Numbered from the stretch's first letter, positions 18,392 to 27,144 are shown. The stretch: 64,000 nt of DNA from Streptomyces sp. NBC_00654 (GCF_026341775.1 NZ_JAPEOB010000003.1:744001-808000); one strand, 5' to 3'. Translations and numbers: made by a program. The notes: generated from the sequence alone by a model not told the origin.

Positions 18392-18466
18392 TCTTCTCCT
18401 CGCGACGGAACGCTCCGAACCGGCGTCGCGGGACCACCACGATCCTGTAACGTCGATTTCAGAAAG

Positions 18467-18482
18467 CGTTCCCTTTGGAACG
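18467..18482. promoter_or_regulatory. candidate RpiR-type operator
   Basis: A perfect inverted repeat CGTTCC-CTTT-GGAACG lies midway between the divergent hydrolase operon and the RpiR-type regulator gene. A second GGAACG half-site occurs at about 18406, nearer the operon start. Confidence 0.5.
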
Positions 18483-18520
18483 TACTGCCCAGGACAGTAA
18501 CGCCGGTCACACGGAAGTCA

Positions 18521-19420
18521 ATGCTTGTAATGGAAATTCCAGAGAACGAGACCGGAGTGACGCGTCTTCGGGCCGCGATTCGCGATCAATGGGAGGAACT
18601 GTCCACTTCTGAGCGTGCTGTGGCGCAGTATCTGGTCAGCGCACCCGTCGAGCAGTTGCTCTTCGCCAGCGCCCAGGAGCTGGGCGTCGCCAGCTCCACC
18701 AGCAACGCCACCGTCGTACGCGCCCTCCAGCGGCTCGGTTACGCCGGACTGCCCGCGCTGAAGCGGGAGCTGGCCAATGACTTCACCGCGGCGGTCGCTC
18801 CCGAGGTGCGCCTCAAGCAGCGGATCGCCTATGTGGGCCAGGATCTGGACTCCATCTGGGCCGATGTCTTCGACGAGGCCCATGAGCGCATCGACCAGGC
18901 CAGACGGCTCACCGAACCGGAGGCACTGAAGCGCTCGGTGGCCGCTCTCGCCGAGGCGCGCGAGGTGTTCTGCTACGGGATCGCCGCCTCCGAGGCGGGC
19001 GCCCGGCATCTGGCGCTGGCGCTCGGCCGGATCGGCCGCCGGGCCCGGTTCGTCTCCGAGACGGGCTTCGCGCTCGCCGACCAGCTGCTCGCGCTCGGCC
19101 AGGGCGACGCGGTGGTGATCTTCCAGCCGGGCCGCCGGCTGGTGGAACTGTCGGTCATGATGGACCGCGCCCGCGCGGTCGGCGCCAAGGTCGTCCTGGT
19201 CACGGACGAGCTGGGCGAGGCGTACGCGGACCGGGTCGAGGCGGTCCTGACCGCGCCGCACACCCCGACCGGGATCACGGCCGAATCGCTGACGGGGCTG
19301 CTGGTCGCCGACGCGCTGCTGCTGGCGCTGGCCACCCTGGACGAGACCCGGGCCGTGGAGTCCTCCCACCAGCTGACGGCGCTGCGGGAACAGCTGCTGG
19401 ACCGCAAGCGCCGCGACTGA
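18521..19420 (+). CDS. RpiR/MurR-family transcriptional regulator
   Basis: A 299-residue regulator. Residues about 10-85 form an RpiR-type helix-turn-helix (LSTSERAVAQYLVSAPVEQLLFASAQELGVASSTSNATVVRALQRLGY), and the rest is a SIS domain for phosphosugar-like ligands (VFCYGIAASEAGARHLALALGRIGRR). It is divergent from the C45/ABC operon with a palindrome between them, so it is probably its local repressor. Two ATGs (18521 and 18530) are in frame and neither has a strong ribosome site. RpiR regulators of this type often sense amino sugars, which would fit a muropeptide-like substrate, but that is inference. Confidence 0.88.
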   Translation: MLVMEIPENETGVTRLRAAIRDQWEELSTSERAVAQYLVSAPVEQLLFASAQELGVASSTSNATVVRALQRLGYAGLPALKRELANDFTAAVAPEVRLKQRIAYVGQDLDSIWADVFDEAHERIDQARRLTEPEALKRSVAALAEAREVFCYGIAASEAGARHLALALGRIGRRARFVSETGFALADQLLALGQGDAVVIFQPGRRLVELSVMMDRARAVGAKVVLVTDELGEAYADRVEAVLTAPHTPTGITAESLTGLLVADALLLALATLDETRAVESSHQLTALREQLLDRKRRD

Positions 19421-19474
19421 GCGGACCGCCGGTCCCGGGGCGCGGGCGTCCCCGGCCCCGGCGCCGCCCCGGCC

Positions 19475-19505
19475 TTGACCTTGACACCGTGTGAAGCCGT
19501 GCAGT
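19475..19505 (+). promoter_or_regulatory. candidate MerR-type promoter/operator
   Basis: TTGACC (19475-19480) is followed by the near-perfect palindrome CTTGACACcGTGTgAAG (19480-19496), placed as MerR-family proteins bind between -35 and -10. The -10 (TGCAGT) is poor. The MerR gene starts ten bases downstream. Confidence 0.4.
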
Positions 19506-19515
19506 GGGAGCCATC

Positions 19516-20343
19516 ATGTTCACCATCGGAGACTTCGCCAGGTACGGGCGGGTGTCGCCCCGCATGCTGCGTCACTACGACGCCATCGGACTGCTGCACC
19601 CCGACCGCACCGACCCCGCCACGGGATACCGCTTCTACGGTGCCGCTCAGCTCGCCCGCCTCAACCGCGTCATCGCCCTCAAGGACCTCGGCTTCACGCT
19701 CCAGCAGGTGCACGCCGTCCTCGACGAACGGGTGGGACCGGAGGAGCTGCGCGGGATGCTGCGGCTGCGGCGGGCGGAACTGGAGGCGGCCAGGTCGGCG
19801 GCCGAGGCACGGCTGGCGCAGGTCGAGGCGAGGCTCCGGTCGATCGAGAGCGAGGGACACATGCCCACGGACGATGTCGTGCTGAAGACCGTTCCGGCGG
19901 TACGGGTGGCGGAGCTGACCGGGACCGCGGCGAGTTTCGGGCCGGAGGACATCACGGCGGTGATCGTGCCGCTGTACGACCGGCTGTTCGCGCTGCTGGG
20001 CACGGCGGGGCTCACCCCGTCCGGGCCGGGCGTCGCGTACTACGAGGACGACCCGGCCGGCGGCGGCGCGATCGTCGTGCACGCCGGGGTGACGGTCACC
20101 GGACCGGTGGGCCCGGCGGGTGACACGGGGATCACGGTCGTGGAGCTGCCCCCGTTCGAGGCGGCGACGATCGTGCACCGGGGGCCGATGGAGGTCGTCC
20201 TGCCGACGGCCCAGACCCTGGCCCGCTGGATCGACGCGGGCGGATACCGGTCGGCGGGGTACGCCCGGGAGATCAGCCTGGAGTGCCCCGAGGACCGGGA
20301 GAAGTGGGTGACGGAACTCCAGGAGCCGGTCACCGCGGTCTGA
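19516..20343 (+). CDS. MerR-family regulator with effector-binding domain
   Basis: A 275-residue regulator. The N-terminus FTIGDFARYGRVSPRMLRHYDAIGLLHPDRTDPATGYRFY is the MerR winged helix, a coiled-coil helix follows to about residue 115, and the C-terminal 150 residues form a GyrI/BmrR-like multidrug-binding domain (VVELPPFEAATIVHRGPMEVV). Such proteins activate efflux genes on binding drugs, but no target is adjacent. GGGAG precedes the ATG; an in-frame ATG-less extension of four residues is less likely. Confidence 0.88.
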   Translation: MFTIGDFARYGRVSPRMLRHYDAIGLLHPDRTDPATGYRFYGAAQLARLNRVIALKDLGFTLQQVHAVLDERVGPEELRGMLRLRRAELEAARSAAEARLAQVEARLRSIESEGHMPTDDVVLKTVPAVRVAELTGTAASFGPEDITAVIVPLYDRLFALLGTAGLTPSGPGVAYYEDDPAGGGAIVVHAGVTVTGPVGPAGDTGITVVELPPFEAATIVHRGPMEVVLPTAQTLARWIDAGGYRSAGYAREISLECPEDREKWVTELQEPVTAV

Positions 20344-20407
20344 CCGCCGGGCAGGACGCGCCGGAGGGCGAGGGGCCGCCGGGCAGGACGCGCCGGAGGG
20401 CGAGGGG
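20344..20407. repeat. perfect 32-bp tandem duplication
   Basis: Two identical units (20344-20375 and 20376-20407) follow the MerR stop codon. A third, shorter echo (GGGGCGAGGGGCCGG) comes next, then multiple TTCGCTC repeats to 20570. The 224-bp interval is non-coding filler between convergent genes. Confidence 0.8.
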
Positions 20408-20567
20408 CCGGTGGGGCGAGGGGCCGGGAGCAGGGGGGGGTGAAAGGGAGGGAGCAAGGAGGGCCATACGCCTCCCGCCCCCGCGCTGCCCTCGCTCCCC
20501 CTCACCCCCCTTCGCTCGCTCTCTTCGCTCACCGTCCTTCGCTCCCCCTTCGCTCACCGCCCTTCGC

Positions 20568-21788
20568 TCACCGCCCCGGCCACAGCCCGTCGTCCGTCAG
20601 CCCCAGCAGGTCGATCGCGTTGCGGCGCACGATGCGGTCCACGACATCCGCGTCCAGGTGGCCCATCTGCTCCTCGCCGACCTCGCGGGACCGGGGCCAG
20701 GTGGAGTCGGAGTGCGGGTAGTCGGTCTCGTACAGGACGTTCCCCACACCGATCGCGTCGAGGTTCTTCAGCCCGAAGGCGTCGTCGAAGAAGCAGCCGT
20801 ACACATGGTCCGTGAACAGCTCCGACGGCGGCCGGTGGACCTTGTCGGCGACCCCGCCCCAGCCCCGGTTCTCCTCCCAGACCACGTCGGCGCGTTCCAG
20901 GATGTACGGAATCCAGCCGATCTGCCCCTCCGCGTACATGATCCGCAGATTCGGGAAGCGCTCGAACTTGCCGCTCATCAGCCAGTCGACCATCGAGAAG
21001 CAGCAGTTGGCGAAGGTGATGGTGGAGCCGACGGCGGGCGGGGCGTCGGCCGAGGTGGACGGCATCTTCGAGGACGAGCCGATGTGCATGGCGATCACGG
21101 TCCCCGTCTCGTCACAGGCCCGCAGGAACGGATCCCATTCGTCCGTATGTATGGAAGGGAGCCCGAGATGGGGAGGTATCTCGGAGAACGCCACCGCGCG
21201 CACACCCCGGGCGGCGTTGCGCCGGACCTCGGCCGCCGCCAGCTCCGCGTCCCACAGCGGGACGAGGGTGAGCGGGATGAGCCGGCCGTGCGCCTCGGGG
21301 CCGCACCACTCCTCCACCATCCAGTCGTTGTACGCGCGGACGCCGAGCAGGCCCAGCTCGCGGTCCTTCGCTTCGGTGAACGTCTGCCCGCAGAACCGCG
21401 GGAAGGTGGGGAAGCAGAGCGCGGACTGGACGTGGTTGACGTCCATGTCGGCGAGCCGCTCGGGCACCGAGAACGAACCCGGGCGCATCTGTTCATAGGT
21501 GATGACTTCGAGCTTGATCTCGTCCCTGTCGTAGCCGACGGCGGTGTCCAGCCGGGTGAGCGGACGGTGCAGATCCTCGTACACCCACCAGTCGCCGACC
21601 GGCCCCTCGTCGCCCTTCGCCCCCATCACCGGCGCGAACTTTCCGCCCATGAAGGTCATTTCCTTGAGGGGTGCCCGGACGATGCGCGGACCGGAGTCCG
21701 CGTACTTGGACGGGAGCCGGTCCCGCCAGACATGAGCGGGCTCCACCGTGTGGTCGTCCACCGAGATGATCTTCGGGAAGGTCTCCAT
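20568..21788 (-). CDS. amidohydrolase family 2 protein (TIM-barrel metal hydrolase/decarboxylase)
   Basis: A 406-residue member of the ACMSD/gamma-resorcylate decarboxylase-like superfamily. Metal and active-site features are SVDDHTVEP near the N-terminus, AMHIGSS (metal His) and LYETDYPHSDSTWP (Asp). It has a paralogue at the right edge of the window (62871-64000) sharing long blocks such as CFPTFPRFCGQTF and RNAARGVRAV. The ATG at 21788 is used here; a GTG nine bases upstream is possible. A copy of the shared palindrome lies at 21810, so it belongs to the acyl-CoA catabolic regulon. Its likely step is C-C hydrolysis or decarboxylation of a ring intermediate. Confidence 0.85.
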   Translation of the reverse strand: METFPKIISVDDHTVEPAHVWRDRLPSKYADSGPRIVRAPLKEMTFMGGKFAPVMGAKGDEGPVGDWWVYEDLHRPLTRLDTAVGYDRDEIKLEVITYEQMRPGSFSVPERLADMDVNHVQSALCFPTFPRFCGQTFTEAKDRELGLLGVRAYNDWMVEEWCGPEAHGRLIPLTLVPLWDAELAAAEVRRNAARGVRAVAFSEIPPHLGLPSIHTDEWDPFLRACDETGTVIAMHIGSSSKMPSTSADAPPAVGSTITFANCCFSMVDWLMSGKFERFPNLRIMYAEGQIGWIPYILERADVVWEENRGWGGVADKVHRPPSELFTDHVYGCFFDDAFGLKNLDAIGVGNVLYETDYPHSDSTWPRSREVGEEQMGHLDADVVDRIVRRNAIDLLGLTDDGLWPGR

Positions 21789-21809
21789 GCGTACCACGGT
21801 AGCGCCGAT

Positions 21810-21824
21810 CTGACGAACCGTCAG
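21810..21824. promoter_or_regulatory. regulon palindrome, site A (amidohydrolase promoter)
   Basis: CTGACG-AAC-CGTCAG, a perfect 6-3-6 inverted repeat 21 bases upstream of the amidohydrolase ATG. Same motif as at 27130, 37704, 37849, 42927, 46712, 49982 and 58622. Confidence 0.75.
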
Positions 21825-22073
21825 CTATCTTGTCGCGATCGGACCGGCTCCCGCGGGTACCGGAGAAGGGCGCCCGGTTCCCGAATCGTTGTCGAGGGCT
21901 TGTGCAGAGCGTCACCCACTGCTGACGAGTCGGCCTAAAACAAGGCAGACTGTTGAGCGCGATACCAGCGGTACGGAGCAATCCGGATACCCGCCCTACA
22001 TCGACGCACAGGCGGGCAATCCGGCACGGGCACCACCGGCAGGACCGGCAGGCGAGCAGGACAGGGGGCATCA

Positions 22074-25031
22074 ATGGACCGTCACCACGGGCCACGCGTG
22101 CGTGTGCCGGAGCAGCGTGCTCCGGAAGAACCCGCGGCCGGTGGCGCACTGCGGTTCGCCGTACTCGGTCCCGTACGCGCCTGGCGCGGTGGCGAACTGC
22201 TGCCCCCCGGTTCCCCGCAGCAGCGGGCCCTGCTCACCGCACTGCTCCTGCGGGACGGCCGGACGGCCACCGCGGCCGAACTCATCGACGCGATCTGGGG
22301 CGAGGAGCCGCCGCTCCAGGCGCTGGCGGCGGTACGGACGTACGCCTCGCGGCTGCGCAAGGCGCTCGGCCCGGACACCCTGGACAGCGAGTCGGGCGGC
22401 TACGCGATCCGGACACCGCAGGACGCGCTGGACCTCAACCTCGCCCAGGAGCTGGCCGGCGAGGCGGAGAAGGTCCGGGCGAGCGGCGACCGCTGCCAGG
22501 CCCGCACCCTGATCAACAAGGTGCTGGGCCTGTGGGACGGCGAGGCGCTCGCCTCCGTACCGGGCCCGTACGCGGAGAACCAGCGCACCCGGCTGGAGGA
22601 ATGGCGCCTCCAGCTCACCGAGACCCGGCTCGATCTGGACCTGGAGGTCGGCTGCCACGCGGAGGCGGTCTCCGAACTGACCGCGCTCACCGCCACGCAC
22701 CCGCTGCGCGAGCGGCTGCGCGAACTGCTGATGGTCGCCCTGTACCGCAGCGGACGCCAGGCCGAGGCCCTCGCGGTGTACGCCGACACCCGCCGGCTGC
22801 TCGCCGAGGAACTGGGCGTCGACCCGCGCCCGGAGCTGGCCCAGCTCCAGCAGCGCATCCTCCAGGCCGACGAGGAGCTGGCCCGCCCGGCCGACGAGCC
22901 GGCCCCGCCGCCCGCCCCGGTCCGCCCGGCCCAGCTCCCGGCCACGGTCCCCGACTTCACCGGCCGCACCTCGTTCGTGATGGAGCTGGGGGCCCGGCTC
23001 GCCACCGCCGAGGGCTCGGTGATGGCGGTGTCCGCGCTGGCCGGCATCGGGGGCGTCGGCAAGACGACCCTCGCCGTCCATGTCGCCCACCAGGCCCGCC
23101 CGCACTTCCCGGACGGCCAGCTGTACGTCGACCTCCAGGGGGCGGGCTCCCGGGCGGCGGAGCCGGAGACGGTGCTCGGCTCGTTCCTGCGCGCGCTCGG
23201 CACCGCCGACTCGGCGATACCGGACACCCTGGACGAACGGGCGGCCCTGTACCGCTCGACCCTGGACGGCCGCCGCATCCTGGTCGTGCTGGACAACGCC
23301 CATGACGCGGCCCAGATCCGCCCCCTGCTCCCCGGTACGGCGGGCTGCGCGGCCCTGGTCACCAGCCGGGTCCGCATGGTCGACCTGGCCGGCGCGCATC
23401 TGGTGGACCTCGATGTGATGTCCCCGGAGGAAGCGCTCCAGCTCTTCACCCGGATCGTGGGCACGGAGCGGGTCGGCGCCGAGCGCGAGGCGGCGCTGGA
23501 CGTGGTGGCCTCCTGCGGCTTCCTGCCCCTGGCCATCCGTATCGCCGCCTCCCGCCTGGCCGCCCGCCGCACCTGGACCGTCTCCGTCCTCGCCGCCAAA
23601 CTGGCCGACGAGCGCCGTCGGCTGGACGAACTCCAGGCGGGCGACCTCGCGGTCAAGGCCACCTTCGAGCTCGGCTACGGCCAGCTGGAGCCCGCCCAGG
23701 CCCGCGCCTTCCGCCTGCTGGGCCTCGCGGACGGCCCGGACATCTCGCTGGCGGCGGCCGCCGCGCTGCTGAACCTGGAACCGCACGTGGCGGAGGACCT
23801 GCTGGAGGCGCTGGTCGACACGAGCCTCCTGGAGTCGGCGGCCCCGGGCCGCTACCGCTACCACGACCTCGTACGCCTCTACGCGCGTGCCTGCGCCGAG
23901 CGCGACGAACAGCCGCCGGTGGAGCGGGAGCTGGCGCTGTCACGGCTGCTGGACTTCTATCTGGCGACGACCGCCCGGGTCTACGCGCTGGAGCGGCCGG
24001 GCGACCGGCTGGTGGACCATCTGGAGCCGACCGGGCACGCGGGACTGGCCCTCCCCGACCGCCACTCGGCCCTGGACTGGCTCTACACGGAGGCCACGAA
24101 CCTGCTCGCCTGTGTCACCCAGGCGTGCGCCCCGCCGACGCTCCGGCGCGCCGTGGACCTGCTCTACGCCGCCCTGGACCTGGGCGAGTCGGGCGCGAAC
24201 GCTAAGCAGTACGAGGCTGCGGCCATGACCGTGCGGGAAGCGGCCAGGAAGTGCGACGACCCGCGGGCGGAGGGCCGCGCCGTGATGTCGCTGGCCAACG
24301 CGCACCAGCTGGCGGGCCGGTTCGACCACGCCGACCGCGAGGCGCAGGAGGCGATGCGGCTGGCGGACACCGTCCAGGACCTGCTGCCGGCCAGCTGGGC
24401 GGCGAACGCCCGCGGCATCATCGCCCTCTACCAGAACCGCCACACGGACGGCGAGGCGTTCCTGAACCAGGCCATAGACGCCTTCCGCAGCGACGGCAAC
24501 CGGCCGGGCGAGGCGAGCGCCCTGTGCAACCTCTCCCGCATACACCTGGCCACGGGACGGACCGGCAGCGCCATCACGCTGGCCCGGTCGGGCATAGAGA
24601 TCTACGACTCCCTCGGCCACGCGCTGCGGGGCGCCAACGGCCGCTACGCGCTGGGCATGGCGCTGACCCAGAGCGGACGGTTCAAGGAGGCGACCGACCA
24701 GCTGACCGAGGCCCTGGAGATCTTCCGCGACAGCCGTCAGCGGCTGTGGGAGGGCATGGCCATGTTCCGGCTGGCCGAGGTCGACATCGCCTCCGGCCGC
24801 CCCGCACAGGCCGCCCAGTACTCGGAGCTGGCGCTGACCGTCCTGCGCGGCATCGGCGGGGAGTGGCGGCGGGGAAACGTCCTGACCGTGCTGGGGCGCG
24901 CGCTGTCCGGAATCGGGCAGACCGGACGCGCCCAGGTCTGCTGGCGCGAGGCGCTCTCCATCTACGAGGAGCTCGGCTCCCCGGAGGCGGACGCGGTGCG
25001 GGCGCTGCTCTCACCGGCCTCCGCGTCCTGA
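22074..25031 (+). CDS. afsR: SARP/STAND pleiotropic regulator AfsR
   Basis: A 985-residue protein close in length to S. coelicolor AfsR (993). Domain order: OmpR-type winged helix (about 28-105, SPQQRALLTALLLRDGRTAT, TYASRLRKALG), bacterial transcriptional activator domain (about 110-255, ending ELGVDPRPEL), NB-ARC ATPase (P-loop GIGGVGKTTLA near residue 324, Walker B-like ILVVLDNAHD), then TPR repeats from about 690. AfsR is activated by phosphorylation by AfsK and switches on afsS and secondary metabolism. The start is set by AGGGGG ahead of the ATG. afsS follows directly; afsK is 6 kb further on instead of adjacent. Confidence 0.95.
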   Translation: MDRHHGPRVRVPEQRAPEEPAAGGALRFAVLGPVRAWRGGELLPPGSPQQRALLTALLLRDGRTATAAELIDAIWGEEPPLQALAAVRTYASRLRKALGPDTLDSESGGYAIRTPQDALDLNLAQELAGEAEKVRASGDRCQARTLINKVLGLWDGEALASVPGPYAENQRTRLEEWRLQLTETRLDLDLEVGCHAEAVSELTALTATHPLRERLRELLMVALYRSGRQAEALAVYADTRRLLAEELGVDPRPELAQLQQRILQADEELARPADEPAPPPAPVRPAQLPATVPDFTGRTSFVMELGARLATAEGSVMAVSALAGIGGVGKTTLAVHVAHQARPHFPDGQLYVDLQGAGSRAAEPETVLGSFLRALGTADSAIPDTLDERAALYRSTLDGRRILVVLDNAHDAAQIRPLLPGTAGCAALVTSRVRMVDLAGAHLVDLDVMSPEEALQLFTRIVGTERVGAEREAALDVVASCGFLPLAIRIAASRLAARRTWTVSVLAAKLADERRRLDELQAGDLAVKATFELGYGQLEPAQARAFRLLGLADGPDISLAAAAALLNLEPHVAEDLLEALVDTSLLESAAPGRYRYHDLVRLYARACAERDEQPPVERELALSRLLDFYLATTARVYALERPGDRLVDHLEPTGHAGLALPDRHSALDWLYTEATNLLACVTQACAPPTLRRAVDLLYAALDLGESGANAKQYEAAAMTVREAARKCDDPRAEGRAVMSLANAHQLAGRFDHADREAQEAMRLADTVQDLLPASWAANARGIIALYQNRHTDGEAFLNQAIDAFRSDGNRPGEASALCNLSRIHLATGRTGSAITLARSGIEIYDSLGHALRGANGRYALGMALTQSGRFKEATDQLTEALEIFRDSRQRLWEGMAMFRLAEVDIASGRPAQAAQYSELALTVLRGIGGEWRRGNVLTVLGRALSGIGQTGRAQVCWREALSIYEELGSPEADAVRALLSPASAS

Positions 25032-25042
25032 CGAACGAGGGC

Positions 25043-25064
25043 GTTCATCGTTCGTTTATCGCCA
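25043..25064 (+). promoter_or_regulatory. candidate AfsR-binding direct repeat in the afsS promoter
   Basis: GTTCATC (25043-25049) and GTTTATC (25054-25060) repeat with an 11-bp period, one helix turn, the spacing that SARP-type domains use. AfsR is known to bind 11-bp direct repeats overlapping the -35 region of afsS. No clear -10 was identified downstream. Confidence 0.6.
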
Positions 25065-25151
25065 CCGGACATTCTCGTACCTGTCGATCCGTCGCGTCGG
25101 GGGGCAGACGGGGCGACAGCGGCCACACCGATTAAGGTGAGCGGCCCGAAG

Positions 25152-25193
25152 AGGCCCGTCCGGCAGTGTTCGGGGGAACAGCCGGGCGGGCCT
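25152..25193 (+). promoter_or_regulatory. long hairpin between the AfsR box and afsS
   Basis: Arms AGGCCCGTCCGGC and GCCGGGCGGGCCT pair with one wobble, and an inner TGTTC-GGGG-GAACA hairpin extends the stem. It lies 44 bases upstream of the afsS start. It could be the afsR terminator or a structured afsS leader. Confidence 0.6.
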
Positions 25194-25236
25194 CGCCACC
25201 CATTGCGCAGTGCACGCAGAGAAGGAGTTGACCATC

Positions 25237-25401
25237 ATGGCCGACGCCAAGAAGCAGGACCCGATCTTCAAGCCGGCGGACCAGCACGCCACGGGCGAAC
25301 CCACGACGCCGGTCACGACTCAGGACCAGCACGCGACGGGTGAAGAAGTGACCACGCTGGACCAGCACGCCACGTCGGAGCCGTTCAAGCCGGCCAAGTA
25401 G
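25237..25401 (+). CDS. afsS: AfsS-type small repeat protein (sigma-like)
   Basis: A 54-residue, very hydrophilic peptide with three DQHAT repeats at residues 15, 30 and 42 (DQHATGE, DQHATGE, DQHATSE), with Thr-rich spacers and an FKPA motif near both ends. It immediately follows afsR, as afsS does in S. coelicolor, whose 63-residue AfsS also has three short D-x-H repeats. The repeat core differs (DNHMP there). AfsS is a cytoplasmic master activator of antibiotic production whose molecular action is unresolved. AGAAGGAG at good spacing fixes the ATG. Confidence 0.85.
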   Translation: MADAKKQDPIFKPADQHATGEPTTPVTTQDQHATGEEVTTLDQHATSEPFKPAK

Positions 25402-25542
25402 ACCTTCACCACACGGGGAACGGCCGCGGCGGCGCGGAGGGGGAGCCGTCGCGGCCGCCGTACATCCGCACACGGGGGACGCGGGTACGGAGAGCGGGGC
25501 CCGGACCGAAACGGTCCGGGCCCCGCTCGCGTGCGCGCGCCG

Positions 25543-27096
25543 CTACATGCCCCGCAGCTCGCCCTTCAGCACTTTTCCCCCGGCGTTGCGCGGCAGTTCG
25601 GTGACGAACTCCACCGACCGGGGCACCTTGAAGTTCGCCATCTCGCGGCGTGCCCAGGCGATCAGGTCGTCCGCGGTGACCGTCGTCCCCGGGCGCCGTA
25701 CCGCGTACGCCTTGCCGACCTCGCCCAGCCGGGGGTCCGGGACGCCGATCACCGCCACGTCCGCCACGTCCGGGTGGAGGCCGAGGAGCTGCTCTATCTC
25801 GGCGGGGTAGGCGTTGAAGCCGCCGACGATGAACATGTCCTTGATCCGGTCCGTGATGCGGAGGTTGCCCGCCCCGTCGAGCACCCCCACGTCGCCGGTG
25901 CGGAGCCAGCCGTCGGGGGTGAGCGTGGCGGACGTGGTGTCCGGGTCCTCGAAGTAGCCCCGCATGACGTGGAAGCCGCGCACCAGGACCTCGCCGGGGC
26001 TGCCGGGTTCGGCCAGGACCCGGATCTCCGTACCGGGGATCGCCCGGCCGGAGGTGGTGGCGATGACCTCCGCCGGGTCGCCCCGCCGGCACATGGTGAC
26101 GATGCCGCTCGCCTCGGAGAGGCCGTACGCCGTCAGGACGGTGGAGATGTGCAGTTCGGTGCGCAGCCGCTCCACCAGCCGGAGGGGGACGACCGCCGCG
26201 CCGGTGACCACCAGGCGCAGGGCGGAGAGATCGTGCGCCGCGCGGGAGGGATGGTCCAGCAGGGACTGGTGCAGGGTGGGCGGGCCCGGCAGGACCGAGA
26301 TGCGCTCGGCGGCGATATTGGCCAGGGCCGTGTCCACGTTGAACACCGGCTGCGGCACCATCGTCGCGCCCCGCATCAGACAGGCGATGATGCCCGCCTT
26401 GTAGCCGAAGGTGTGGAAGAACGGGTTCACGATCAGATAGCGGTCGCCCTCGCGCAGACCGGCCAGCTCGCTCCAGATCGCGTAGCAGCGCAGCGTCTGG
26501 GCGTGTGTGATCACCGCGCCCTTGGGGCGGCCCGTGGTGCCCGAGGTGTAGATGATGTCGGACGGATCTTCGGGGGCGATCGCGTCGGCGCGGGCACGGA
26601 CCTCCACGCGGGGGATCCGCTCGCCCCGCACCAGGAATTCCTTCCAGGTGACGTAGTCCTGCGGAGCGCTGTCGGCGAGGACCACCACGGTTTCCAGGTG
26701 CGGGAGTTCCACGTCCGAGCGGCGCAGCGAGGCGACGTACGACGTACCGAGGAACGTGCCCGTGACGAACAGCAGTTTCGCGCGGCTCCGCTGGAGTATG
26801 TACGCCGCTTCCGTGCCCTTGAACCGGGTGTTCAGCGGGACCAGCACCGCCCCCGCCGTCACCGCCCCCAGCGCGGAGACGATCCAGTCCAGGGTGTTCG
26901 GGGCCCAGATCGCGACCCGGTCCCCCGGCTCCACGCCCGAGGCCAGGCACGCGGCGGCGGCCCGTTCCACCTGCTCGCCCAGTTCGGTGTACGAGAGACG
27001 GGTGCGGCCCTCGGCCACCGCCTCCCGGTCGCCGTACCGCCCGGCCGCGTCCCGTACCAGCCCCGGGATGCTGCCCCACTCCTCGTCGCCACGCAT
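25543..27096 (-). CDS. acyl-CoA ligase, FadD3-like
   Basis: A 517-residue AMP-forming ligase. Motifs: YTSGTTGRPKGA (P-loop), TAYGLSEA (A5), GWLRTGDVG (A7), RIKDMFIVGGFNAYPAEIE (A8 hinge) and the catalytic Lys in RNAGGKVLKGEL. Overall it resembles mycobacterial FadD3, which activates the steroid-derived propionate HIP, more than medium-chain fatty-acid ligases. The ATG at 27096 follows GGGAGGA; an upstream ATG in frame lacks a ribosome site. It is divergent from a thiolase operon with a shared palindrome between them, which suggests co-regulated activation and cleavage of the same acid. Confidence 0.85.
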   Translation of the reverse strand: MRGDEEWGSIPGLVRDAAGRYGDREAVAEGRTRLSYTELGEQVERAAAACLASGVEPGDRVAIWAPNTLDWIVSALGAVTAGAVLVPLNTRFKGTEAAYILQRSRAKLLFVTGTFLGTSYVASLRRSDVELPHLETVVVLADSAPQDYVTWKEFLVRGERIPRVEVRARADAIAPEDPSDIIYTSGTTGRPKGAVITHAQTLRCYAIWSELAGLREGDRYLIVNPFFHTFGYKAGIIACLMRGATMVPQPVFNVDTALANIAAERISVLPGPPTLHQSLLDHPSRAAHDLSALRLVVTGAAVVPLRLVERLRTELHISTVLTAYGLSEASGIVTMCRRGDPAEVIATTSGRAIPGTEIRVLAEPGSPGEVLVRGFHVMRGYFEDPDTTSATLTPDGWLRTGDVGVLDGAGNLRITDRIKDMFIVGGFNAYPAEIEQLLGLHPDVADVAVIGVPDPRLGEVGKAYAVRRPGTTVTADDLIAWARREMANFKVPRSVEFVTELPRNAGGKVLKGELRGM

Positions 27097-27129
27097 CGCA
27101 CGTCCTCCCGCCGAACCGAACCGCACTAG

Positions 27130-27144
27130 CTGACTATCCGTCAG
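27130..27144. promoter_or_regulatory. regulon palindrome, site B (fadD3-like / thiolase divergent promoter)
   Basis: CTGACT-ATC-CGTCAG, one mismatch in the left arm, between the divergent ligase (start 27096) and thiolase (start 27200) genes. A half-site-rich stretch (CTGTCAGCAGTCAG, 27165-27178) follows. TAGCCT at 27153-27158 is a possible thiolase -10. Confidence 0.7.
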
